From positions 1 to 14,506 of the forward strand of contig CAYMEK010000085.1 of assembly GCA_964389305.1 (NCBI GenBank): a stretch of 14,506 nucleotides of DNA, read 5' to 3'. A program made the position numbers and the translations under genes. The DNA is from CAYMEK01 sp964389305 (GTDB lineage Bacteria > Spirochaetota > Spirochaetia > SZUA-6 > DRHE01). The notes under the pieces are model-generated. The model was not told the origin of the DNA. It searched no databases and saw only the letters and a program-made list of their open reading frames with translations. Positions 1 to 5,736 of the stretch are shown piece after piece; position 1 is the stretch's first letter, and the number at the start of each line of letters is the position of its first letter.

Positions 1-917
1 GGCTGCCGTTGCTCCTCCAGGCGGGCTTTTTCCACCTCCAGGGCCAGAGAAGCCATATACACATCCGGATTCTTCGGAGCAGAAGCCGGATCGGGGATCT
101 GAAGTGGGGCTTCCGGAAGAGCGTCAGGCAGCTTCTCCACCGGCTTGCCAACGATCCGTTCAAGCTCCTTCCAGGCTAAAGCGAATCTTTTCTCCTGAAG
201 CTCAGCCTGCCTTTCCAATCGACTCACAGAAAACTCCAGTTGACGCGCTTGAGCGCTTCCCTCAGCGTAGCTCTGGAGCGCTAACGACTCCTCCCGGGCT
301 TCTCTGGCGGAGGCAAGCTCTCGCTTCAGCGCGGCGGACTGCCGCTGCATTTCGGTAAGTGTCGACAGTCGCTTCAACAGGTCCTGCTCGACCTCCTTCA
401 CGCGCCTGACCATGTCTACGCGGGATTTCTCGGCGGCGTAGCGATTCTGCATCGTCTCGACCTCCGTGAACTTCTCGCCGTCGAACAGCCTGTCCAACGG
501 CTGTCGCACGGCAAATTGGGGAAGTATCGTGAACTCCCGTGTGTTGCCCCAACCGATTCCCACCGGAAGCTCCGCGGAGATCTCCGTTTCGCTTTTTCTT
601 CCCAGAACCAGGGCGGCCGAAGGATTGAAGGAAACCAGCCATTCCGGCTCGTCCTCACGGGGATTGAGCGAATAGGCGGTCTGGATATCTCCCGTGGAAA
701 GCTCGAAATTCAAGCCGGGCGCCAGCCTGGCACGTTCGATTCCCAGTAGCGTGTTTTCCAGCGTGGCGGACAGCACTTTCAACCGGGTATCGTTTTCTAC
801 CGCCAAGTCGAGCATCTCGGCCAGATCCATGGCAAAACTTACGGTAGTGAGGACCAGAAAGAATGCGATCAGCAGTATGTGTTTCGTGAACCCAATCCTG
901 GTCTCAGAGTGCATCAT
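1..917 (-). CDS. TolC-like outer membrane efflux protein (partial, C-terminus off the left edge)
   Basis: The frame is open from an ATG at 917 to base 1 and gives about 305 residues; the rest lies outside the window. It begins MMHSETRIGFTKHI, then a hydrophobic stretch ending VSFA, a typical signal peptide. The mature part starts DLAEMLDLAVENDTRLKVLS, like the first helix of TolC-family (OEP) proteins. A strand-rich region with WGNTREFTILPQFAVRQPL follows, then a long charged helical segment (about residues 145-235) suggesting the periplasmic coiled-coil barrel. By family it should form a trimeric outer-membrane export channel working with an inner-membrane transporter and a periplasmic adaptor. 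No partner is visible here; one may lie to the left. No good Shine-Dalgarno sequence precedes the start, so a slightly different start is possible. The TolC-like fold is fairly secure; the exported substrate is unknown. Confidence 0.72.
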   Translation of the reverse strand, partial: MMHSETRIGFTKHILLIAFFLVLTTVSFAMDLAEMLDLAVENDTRLKVLSATLENTLLGIERARLAPGLNFELSTGDIQTAYSLNPREDEPEWLVSFNPSAALVLGRKSETEISAELPVGIGWGNTREFTILPQFAVRQPLDRLFDGEKFTEVETMQNRYAAEKSRVDMVRRVKEVEQDLLKRLSTLTEMQRQSAALKRELASAREAREESLALQSYAEGSAQARQLEFSVSRLERQAELQEKRFALAWKELERIVGKPVEKLPDALPEAPLQIPDPASAPKNPDVYMASLALEVEKARLEEQRQ

Positions 918-1106
918 GAATACTGCGCTGTCGGGATTTGATTCAGAGGCGGGCCAGGCCTTGTTCGGAGTGTTTGGACGGAGGTTGGACAATCAGCACC
1001 ATTTCGCTTTGAATTGGAAAAAGACTTTTTGTTCAACCCCACGATGCCGCCGAAACTGGCTATCCCGGAGCAACAATTCCCCGCCGGCCAAGACCAGCCA
1101 GGAAAT

Positions 1107-1123
1107 TGTTCAATTTCTGAACA
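1107..1123. promoter_or_regulatory. Perfect inverted repeat, candidate operator
   Basis: TGTTCA (1107-1112), five bases, then TGAACA (1118-1123): a perfect 6+6 dyad with 17-base span. It begins at the edge of the minus-strand -10 box and covers the predicted start site, a classic position for a repressor operator. The regulator is not in the window. Confidence 0.4.
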
Positions 1124-1150
1124 TAATAGCACTTTCTCTTTTTTTTTCAA
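1123..1150 (-). promoter_or_regulatory. Putative sigma70-type promoter for the TolC-like gene
   Basis: On the minus strand TTGAAA (1150-1145) is followed by a 16-base spacer and TATTAT (1128-1123). Each box differs from consensus at one position. The spacer is A-rich. Predicted transcription start is near 1116, inside the inverted repeat at 1107-1123, leaving a leader of about 200 bases before the ATG at 917. Confidence 0.5.
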
Positions 1151-1251
1151 GACCCGAGCAGTACATTTTGATTAATTTTCCACAAAGAACAAGACCAACT
1201 TTCAATTGCCGGCCGGCACGCTTGACCCGCTGTTTCACGTGCAGTACGGTG

Positions 1252-1950
1252 ATGACTGTCGTGACGATGCACCACAACGCTCTCATGGCGCTGCCTGCGG
1301 CGGTTCTGTTTGCAGCGGCCTCCAGCGGCTACATCATCGCTGCGGGGCTGAATAAGAGGCGCCTCACCTGGGCGACCAAGCCTTTTGCCATACCGTTTCT
1401 GGCTCTGTCATACCTATTGGCCTGCATGCGTCCGAATCCCTGGATCGTGGCAGGCTTAGTCTGCGGGGCGGCTGGGGATATTTTTCTTATTCGAGCCGAG
1501 CGCAGGAGTTTTTTCGCTGCCGGTCTGGCGGCGTTTCTGCTCGGGCACCTTGCCTATCTGACGGGCTTTCTGCGCCCGGTGTTGCAGGTTGGCGTATCTT
1601 CTCCCTGGCTGTTTGCCGCAGCGGTTCCTCTTGCTGTCTTGGGAGCCATGGTTTATCGCTTGTTGTATCCTGGACTTGGATCGATGAAGATCCCGGTCGC
1701 CGTGTACACGGGAGCGATCCTGGCGATGACCCTGGCTGCGGTACTACGGATCTCCATTGTCGGAGTTCTTCCCTTCTGGCTGCCCCTGCTCGGTGCTTTT
1801 TCGTTCATAGCTTCGGATAGCCTGCTGGCCTACCAGCAGTTCCGGGGTTCCCTTCGTTACGGGAGAACCCTCGTGGCCGCGACGTATGTCAGCGCGCAAA
1901 CCCTGATTGTGCTCGGGTACCTGTTCTCCGGAGGCTGGCGAGGTCTCTAG
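1252..1950 (+). CDS. YhhN/TMEM86-family membrane protein, putative lysoplasmalogenase
   Basis: A protein of 232 residues (from the ATG at 1252) with roughly seven to eight hydrophobic segments. It carries the two conserved acidic regions of the YhhN family: GAAGDIFLIR (aspartate 76) and FIASDSLLAYQQF (aspartate 189), plus FLLGHLAYLTGF (about 95-106) and a closing TYVSAQTLIVLGYLF segment. Characterised family members hydrolyse the vinyl-ether bond of lysoplasmalogens; plasmalogens occur in some anaerobic spirochaetes, so the activity would fit, but this is inference. The start is uncertain: ATGs at 1252, 1267 and 1285 are all in frame and none has a clear ribosome binding site; 1285 would give 221 residues, close to E. 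coli YhhN. The frame stays open upstream to 694, but that part does not look like the family. It stands alone on its strand, divergent from the TolC-like gene and convergent with the toxin-antitoxin pair. Confidence 0.8.
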   Translation: MTVVTMHHNALMALPAAVLFAAASSGYIIAAGLNKRRLTWATKPFAIPFLALSYLLACMRPNPWIVAGLVCGAAGDIFLIRAERRSFFAAGLAAFLLGHLAYLTGFLRPVLQVGVSSPWLFAAAVPLAVLGAMVYRLLYPGLGSMKIPVAVYTGAILAMTLAAVLRISIVGVLPFWLPLLGAFSFIASDSLLAYQQFRGSLRYGRTLVAATYVSAQTLIVLGYLFSGGWRGL

Positions 1951-2041
1951 ACGTCCCGCAGAGGGCAGGAGGAGGTAGTGCGGAGCTGATTTGCCGCGCC
2001 GCAGTGGTTCGACCTTTCTATGCAAACGATCAGGATCGCAT

Positions 2042-2350
2042 TCATAACATTGCCTTCATTTCTTGTATGCCGGCCAACACCTTGCGGAGTTCATCCTTAT
2101 CGTACAACTGGTCTGTCACGAACTTATGGATGATCATGTTGATCAGTGTCTGGTACGGAAGCCCCTCCTGCTCAGCCCGCTTTTTCAGCATTTCGAGATC
2201 AAATTCCGAGAGTCTCAGACTGATGGCTTGGTTCTTCCGAGCACGGTCAATGAGACCCTCAACGCGCCTCCGTTTCTCCTCGTTCACGCTCCGAAACTGA
2301 TGCGCATCCTTCTCGATTTCCCGTTCTTCCGGCGTCAAGTGATACTTCAT
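2042..2350 (-). CDS. CopG/BrnA-like ribbon-helix-helix antitoxin
   Basis: A 102-residue protein. The N-terminal half is highly charged (TPEEREIEKDAHQFRSV, then a lysine/arginine/glutamate-rich helix). Residues about 60-90 read AISLRLSEFDLEMLKKRAEQ then GLPYQTLINMIIHKFV: the strand-helix-helix pattern of CopG/MetJ DNA-binding antitoxins. In this antitoxin group the LPYQTLINMIIHKFV portion forms the second helix. Its ATG (2350-2348) overlaps the stop of the upstream toxin gene by four bases (ATGA), so the two are translationally coupled in toxin-first order as in brnTA. Expected role: neutralise the toxin and repress the shared promoter at 2623-2651, which has a palindrome in its spacer. It is less GC-rich than the glycan operon, consistent with horizontal acquisition. 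Family assignment is good; the exact subtype is less certain. Confidence 0.82.
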   Translation of the reverse strand: MKYHLTPEEREIEKDAHQFRSVNEEKRRRVEGLIDRARKNQAISLRLSEFDLEMLKKRAEQEGLPYQTLINMIIHKFVTDQLYDKDELRKVLAGIQEMKAML

Positions 2351-2613
2351 TGGTCTTCTCCGTACAGTCTATGGTATTTTCGACTCGGGAATACGGTCTT
2401 CAGAACAATCCGATCGTCCGCATCGATCACAAAAGGCACCAGCCATGTATACGATTGGATGATCATAACGAAATATTGCTGGTCTTGGCGTGTCGGATTC
2501 TCCACGATGTCCAGGTATTGCTCATCAAGGAGCATCCCGGCTATCTGCTCGAATGAAACAGAACGAGTCGACTTCAACCATTCATTCTTGGTCTCATCCA
2601 AGGTAATATTCAT
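2347..2613 (-). CDS. BrnT-like toxin of a type II toxin-antitoxin pair
   Basis: An 88-residue protein with the BrnT-like layout: an early KNEWLKSTRSVSFEQIAGML segment (family pattern: K-N-x-x-L-x(4)-x-[VI]-SFE), a central YFVMIIQSYTWLVPFVI strand pair, and a C-terminal LKTVFPSRKYHRLYGED tail, where family members have an arginine/lysine-rich R-K-A-T-x-x-E-like end. BrnT proteins are RelE-fold ribonucleases; mRNA cleavage is inferred from family, not seen. The start is forced: an in-frame TAA lies only two codons upstream of the ATG at 2613. The best Shine-Dalgarno-like GGAGG is 15 bases away and inside the predicted promoter spacer, so translation is probably from a nearly leaderless mRNA. 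The 3' end overlaps the antitoxin start by four bases. The toxin-before-antitoxin order supports the assignment. Confidence 0.75.
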   Translation of the reverse strand: MNITLDETKNEWLKSTRSVSFEQIAGMLLDEQYLDIVENPTRQDQQYFVMIIQSYTWLVPFVIDADDRIVLKTVFPSRKYHRLYGEDQ

Positions 2614-2622
2614 CCCTAGTTA

Positions 2623-2651
2623 ATGATACCTCCCTGTATATACATTGTCAA
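2623..2651 (-). promoter_or_regulatory. Promoter of the toxin-antitoxin operon
   Basis: On the minus strand TTGACA (2651-2646) is followed by exactly 17 bases and TATCAT (2628-2623). The -35 box is consensus and the -10 box has one mismatch. The predicted start falls near 2616, about three bases before the toxin ATG, implying a nearly leaderless transcript. Confidence 0.75.
2635..2644. promoter_or_regulatory. 10-bp palindrome, candidate antitoxin operator
   Basis: TGTATATACA is a perfect 10-bp palindrome lying between the -35 and -10 boxes of the toxin-antitoxin promoter. Ribbon-helix-helix antitoxins commonly bind short palindromes over their own promoter, so this is the best operator candidate. 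Binding is inferred. Confidence 0.55.
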
Positions 2652-2656
2652 CCTAT

Positions 2657-2830
2657 CTATTTCCCGGTATTCGATGCAACCAAGGCTGGCTTAGGCCACT
2701 GGTTGTAATCGATATCAGAATCATTAGACCGATACTCGCGAATGAGTGCAACCTCCTTGGCGCTGACCTCACTATCGGACGTGGTTTCGGACTCCCAGAT
2801 TATTTCTCTTCGAATCGTGAAATTGTCCAC
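2657..2830 (-). CDS. Possible small protein or gene remnant, 57 codons
   Basis: I do not recognise this gene. From a GTG at 2830 the minus strand encodes 57 residues beginning (M)DNFTIRREIIWESETT, through SAKEVALIREYRSND, to DYNQWPKPALVASNTGK and a TAG. The composition is protein-like: acidic and charged, with tryptophans and an alternating helix pattern, and a short SND..DYNQWPKP motif. It lies between the flaA terminator and the toxin-antitoxin promoter, in the same direction, and its stop is only five bases from the -35 box. There is no clear ribosome binding site, and an in-frame TGA closes the frame five codons upstream of the GTG. It could be an intact small gene, the 3' end of a decayed gene, or chance. 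Confidence 0.35.
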   Translation of the reverse strand: MDNFTIRREIIWESETTSDSEVSAKEVALIREYRSNDSDIDYNQWPKPALVASNTGK

Positions 2831-2879
2831 ACGGGCTACAGAGAATCACCGCAACAACGAGTATCCGGAAAAAGGCAAA

Positions 2880-2910
2880 AAAGAGGCTGTCCCCGAGGGG
2901 CAGCCTCTTT
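2880..2910 (-). terminator. Rho-independent terminator downstream of flaA
   Basis: The arms 2880-2894 and 2897-2910 pair as AAAGAGGCTG(T)CCCC with GGGGCAGCCTCTTT: a 14-bp GC-rich stem with one bulged base and a very tight loop. On the minus strand it is followed by TTTTTTGCCTTTTT, a strong U tract. It lies about 140 bases after the flaA stop and should end the flaA transcript. Confidence 0.88.
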
Positions 2911-2992
2911 CTGTTCTCTTAACCTTGTTCTAGAACCGGATCTTTTTGCGCCCACTGAGACCGGGTTGTGCCTGCCCGGATCCTCGATAGGG

Positions 2993-3043
2993 ACGCCCGA
3001 GCCTTCTGGAGGGCTCAAGCTCCGGGTTGAAGCGGCGGGGCGT
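2993..3043 (-). other. Structured segment in the flaA 3' untranslated region
   Basis: Just after the flaA stop, ACGCCC (2993-2998) can pair with GGGCGT (3038-3043), and inside it GAGCC (2999-3003) with GGCTC (3012-3016). The two stems abut on one side. No U tract follows, so it is not an obvious terminator; it might protect the mRNA 3' end. Seen by eye only. Confidence 0.3.
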
Positions 3044-3048
3044 TAAGC

Positions 3049-4056
3049 CTACTGCTGCCCCTTGTCCATCTTCTCTTTCTCGAGAGCGCGCAACACCTGA
3101 AGGTCGCCGATCCTGCGCAGCTCAGCCCGCTTGCGGGCTTCCTGGCGCTCGCTCAAAATTCCCCAGATCGCCTCGTCGTTAATGTCACGCTGGGTTTCCA
3201 GCAGGGCCAGGTCGTAGGTGATCTCGATTTCCTTCACGTAGGTAACGATATCGCCGCCCTCCTGCATGGAATCGCGGTACAGGATCAATCCCACCAGCTT
3301 CATGAACGGCTCGCTCTTGGGGTAGAGCGGGAACTTGCGCAGCTCGCGGTTGCGAACTTCACTGATGTAGTTGGGATTGTTCCAGGTAAGTTTGCGCCAA
3401 CCGTCGAACTGCAGATGGTCGAGATAAATGGTCATCTCGTTTTCATCCTGGTCCCGCAGAATGATCCCGAAACCGTTGGGGAAGTTGGAGCCGTACACGG
3501 TGGCTGACAGGGACTTCAGCACACCCACGTTTTTAACCACACCATAGCCGTCGAACTTGGTGCCTTCGTCCCCTTCCACCTCCACCAGGGTGTTTCCCTG
3601 GAGCTGCGTCTTGACCTGGTAGGCAGGAATATCGAAGGGAGGCGTGATCAAGGCATAGGAATTGAAATTGGGCAGCGGAAAGTGGACCCTGACGCCCAAT
3701 ACCGTCTTGCCGGCCATCTCCTCGCCGTCGAAGGGCTTTGCGGTCGGTTTCAGTGTGGCTTCCCTGGTATAGGACTTGGACTGGTTCGCAACGGTCCTGG
3801 ACGAGGAAGCGAGCTGCACGTACCAGTTCTCGATGGCCAGAGACGTTTTCATCTTGGCCTTGATCTCCTCGTCGTAGCTGGCCCCGGCCACCTCGCTGAA
3901 GTCGATCATGGTCGCCTCGTGCTCATTGGGCTCGGTGGCCGCTCCAACAGTGACGTCGGGAACGAGCTCCGAGAAATCGATGAGCACGCTTGTGTCAGCG
4001 AAACCGATACCCGCCGCAAGAAGGGTGATTCCTATTACAATGCACAGCTTTTTCAT
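3049..4056 (-). CDS. flaA: Flagellar filament outer layer (sheath) protein FlaA
   Basis: A 335-residue protein starting MKKLCIVIGITLLAAGIGFA, a clear signal peptide, consistent with FlaA export to the periplasm where it coats the FlaB core of the spirochaete periplasmic flagellum. Family hallmarks visible: VLIDFSEL and TMIDFSEVAG near the N-terminus of the mature protein, SLAIENWYVQLASSSRTV (about 72-89), KTVLGVRVHFPLPNFNSYAL then ITPPFDIPAYQ, and an ILRDQDENEMTIYLDHLQFDGWRKLTW core. The C-terminus is a charged helix rich in R, E and K ending KGQQ. Length is close to known FlaA proteins (about 350). AAGGAG sits six bases before the ATG. It has its own consensus promoter (4090-4117) and a terminator at 2880-2910, so it can be monocistronic, although it lies downstream of the amidase/GerMN operon in the same direction with no strong terminator between. 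Assignment is firm; subtype (FlaA1 versus other paralogues) is not resolved. Confidence 0.93.
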   Translation of the reverse strand: MKKLCIVIGITLLAAGIGFADTSVLIDFSELVPDVTVGAATEPNEHEATMIDFSEVAGASYDEEIKAKMKTSLAIENWYVQLASSSRTVANQSKSYTREATLKPTAKPFDGEEMAGKTVLGVRVHFPLPNFNSYALITPPFDIPAYQVKTQLQGNTLVEVEGDEGTKFDGYGVVKNVGVLKSLSATVYGSNFPNGFGIILRDQDENEMTIYLDHLQFDGWRKLTWNNPNYISEVRNRELRKFPLYPKSEPFMKLVGLILYRDSMQEGGDIVTYVKEIEITYDLALLETQRDINDEAIWGILSERQEARKRAELRRIGDLQVLRALEKEKMDKGQQ

Positions 4057-4089
4057 GCAATGCTCCTTTCCTCTCCTTGATTAACCTAA

Positions 4090-4117
4090 ATTATAGTTCA
4101 CCCCAATTCGATGTCAA
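4090..4117 (-). promoter_or_regulatory. Consensus sigma70 promoter of flaA
   Basis: On the minus strand TTGACA (4117-4112), a 16-base spacer, then TATAAT (4095-4090): both boxes are perfect consensus. An A/T-rich stretch (GAGAAAAATTG just upstream) may act as an UP element. The ribosome binding site AAGGAG is at 4068-4063. Strong expression is expected, fitting an abundant structural protein. Confidence 0.9.
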
Positions 4118-4177
4118 CAATTTTTCTCCCTTTAAATATCTGATACGGGGTCTATAAACTTAACTTATTATTTCGAC

Positions 4178-4687
4178 TTATTTTAATATTTTTTTCTCGA
4201 AGTCGAATCCGTCGGCGTATTGATCTCCGGGGACCTGCCCTTCAACCAGCAGATACAGGCGGCGGATATGAGGGAAGTTGAACAGCAAACCATCGGCGAT
4301 AGCCTGCAGGGCGTCCTCTGCGCCCAGCATTGAACCGCTGTTCGACTCTATTATCTCTTTGGAGAGGCTGACGTACACACCGTCCTGTCCGGCAATCACG
4401 GATTGTAGCCGTACATCTTTCGGGACTACCCGCGTGAGCAGGGGGTCGGTCGGCCCCAGGATTATCTCCTGTACGTACTGCTCGATTCTCGAAGTCAGAT
4501 CTCTGCGGGGAGGAAGGAAACGTCGCTCACCTGCCAACTTGCTCGAGGTTGTTTGCGGGAAGAACAGCACCCGCACTCTCCACGGCCTGGCCACAACGAA
4601 CAGGGACAGGGAAACGAGAAACAGAAACAGGAACATTGCCCCCAAGATCACAGCGGCGGATCTCTCGCCGAAACGCAGATCTATCAC
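4178..4687 (-). CDS. Membrane-anchored GerMN-domain protein
   Basis: A 169-residue protein using a GTG start at 4687 that forms a GTGA overlap with the amidase stop, with AAAGGA eight bases upstream. The frame could be read from 4867, but that extension lies within the amidase gene in another frame and looks like a shadow. After a short cytoplasmic start there is one membrane segment (about residues 11-33), then a periplasmic GerMN-like domain (about 36-152): VRVLFFPQ, IEQYVQEIILGPTDPLLTRV, VYVSLSKEII, ALQAIADGLLFNFPHIRRLY and LYLLVEGQ. The LGP and the strand V-x-V-x-L-S are typical of GerMN. The domain is found in spore germination GerM and in cell-envelope proteins of non-sporulators; its biochemical role is poorly known. 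Tight coupling to the amidase suggests it assists or regulates peptidoglycan hydrolysis, by inference. A seven-A run occurs close to the stop. Confidence 0.78.
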   Translation of the reverse strand: MIDLRFGERSAAVILGAMFLFLFLVSLSLFVVARPWRVRVLFFPQTTSSKLAGERRFLPPRRDLTSRIEQYVQEIILGPTDPLLTRVVPKDVRLQSVIAGQDGVYVSLSKEIIESNSGSMLGAEDALQAIADGLLFNFPHIRRLYLLVEGQVPGDQYADGFDFEKKILK

Positions 4688-5736
4688 TCGGTGAATCCTT
4701 TCGTGCTTTCGAAGCTGGCGATGAAGCTGCGGATCCCAGTATATATGCCCTGAGCCAGCTTCTGCAAGTATTGCTCGTCCGCCAGAAGCTGCGCCTCCTC
4801 CCGGTTGGTCAGATATCCCAGCTCTATGAGAATCGAGGGCATCTTGGCCTTCCGAACCACGAACCAAGACTCCTCCCGGATACCCCGGTTCTCGGTTTCC
4901 TCACCGACAATCTCGTCGAAACCGGCCAGTACCGCCTGAGCCAGCGAAATGCTCTCGATCGAATATTCCTCCTCCAGCAGGACGTTTAGGATGGGCGCGA
5001 TAGGCCTGGTTTCTTCGTTCATGGTTCCGGCGTCAATGAGCTCACGCCGATAGTCGCCCGGCAGCACCCAGACCTCGTATCCTTTGGCCTGCCGGTTGAA
5101 TGCCGCATTGGCGTGGATCGAAACGAAGATGATGGCTTCGTACTCCCCCAGGCTTACGTTGTTGGCGATTTCGGTCCTCTCCTCGAGCTTCAGATAACGG
5201 TCATCGTCGCGGGTGAGAAGGATATTCTTGTCCGGGTACTGCGCCTTCAACAGACCGTACAGCCTTTTCGAAACGGCGAGCACCACGTCCTTTTCCAATA
5301 TACGAAGCTCGCCGGTCTTGCTGGAGTGGACGCCTATGGCCCCGGAATCCCTGCCTCCGTGCCCCGGATCGATCAGGATGGCCGCCACCCGGGGCTGCAG
5401 CCGGCGCAGGGCCCGCAGCTCGAAATAGCGCTCGAGCGCCGCCAGGGTTTCTTCGGGAAACTCGAGGCGTCCATCCTGCCGCAGCACTCCGGAGGTGCGA
5501 ATCTTGTCACGATAGTTCACTACCATCCAGGGCGAGCCGATGCTGAAGATGATCCGGTCTCCCCTGTCACCCAACCCCTGACCGTTGAGGTCCAGGCAGC
5601 CGATCTCCATATCCGGATTCCACTGCAGGCGGGCATCGATCCGTTCCAACACTCCTTGAAGGGCCAGCGAGTCCCCGCAAATCGGGACGGCAAGAATCAG
5701 GAGTAAAAGGAGAAAGGCGCTGTTCTTCCCTTTCAC
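4684..5736 (-). CDS. N-acetylmuramoyl-L-alanine amidase (Amidase_3 family)
   Basis: A 350-residue protein, taking the GTG at 5736 that overlaps the upstream ATP-grasp stop as GTGA. It starts MKGKNSAFLLLLLILAVPIC, a signal peptide ending near GDSLA, so it is periplasmic. Residues about 40-105 form a small strand-rich region (DRIIFSIGSPWMVVNYRD) resembling N-terminal targeting or inhibitor-like domains of such amidases. The catalytic domain (about 118-340) has all zinc and catalytic residues: H126 in LIDPGHGGRDSGA, E148 in RILEKDVVLAV, H208 in FVSIHANAAF and E305 in ILIELGYLTN. It should cleave the bond between N-acetylmuramic acid and the stem peptide, acting in cell separation or remodelling, possibly for flagellar insertion. 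It is coupled on both sides, to the ATP-grasp gene and to the GerMN gene. The same pair upstream of flaA is, as I recall, found in Treponema pallidum. Confidence 0.92.
   Translation of the reverse strand: MKGKNSAFLLLLLILAVPICGDSLALQGVLERIDARLQWNPDMEIGCLDLNGQGLGDRGDRIIFSIGSPWMVVNYRDKIRTSGVLRQDGRLEFPEETLAALERYFELRALRRLQPRVAAILIDPGHGGRDSGAIGVHSSKTGELRILEKDVVLAVSKRLYGLLKAQYPDKNILLTRDDDRYLKLEERTEIANNVSLGEYEAIIFVSIHANAAFNRQAKGYEVWVLPGDYRRELIDAGTMNEETRPIAPILNVLLEEEYSIESISLAQAVLAGFDEIVGEETENRGIREESWFVVRKAKMPSILIELGYLTNREEAQLLADEQYLQKLAQGIYTGIRSFIASFESTKGFTE

Larger units (their letters stand above)
918..1251. other. Divergent intergenic region between the TolC-like and YhhN-family genes
   Basis: This 334-base gap separates two divergently transcribed genes and holds no convincing gene. 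The open frame continuing upstream of the YhhN gene has no family resemblance here. The stretch contains a minus-strand promoter candidate (1123-1150), a run of nine T bases (1139-1147) and an inverted repeat (1107-1123). If that promoter is used, the TolC-like mRNA has a leader of about 200 bases. I see no clear riboswitch fold and no convincing plus-strand promoter for the YhhN gene. Confidence 0.5.

Noticed and set aside
694..1251. Long in-frame extension upstream of the YhhN-family gene
   Set aside because: The extension overlaps the TolC-like gene on the other strand, has no family match, and would place an odd 186-residue tail before the first membrane segment.
1951..2041. Terminator between the convergent YhhN and antitoxin genes
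   Set aside because: Only short imperfect pairings such as CGAT/ATCG are visible and no U tract follows in either direction.
2645..3046. Plus-strand 133-residue frame between the toxin gene and flaA
   Set aside because: It runs through the strong terminator hairpin and shows no protein-like pattern.
4184..4200. Seven-A run near the end of the GerMN gene as a programmed frameshift site
   Set aside because: It lies a few codons before the natural stop and no downstream frame would add a meaningful domain.
4172..4207. TTCGACTT / AAGTCGAA inverted repeat at the end of the GerMN gene as a terminator
   Set aside because: The 8-bp stem has a 20-base A/T-rich loop and no U tract after it, so it is a poor intrinsic terminator.
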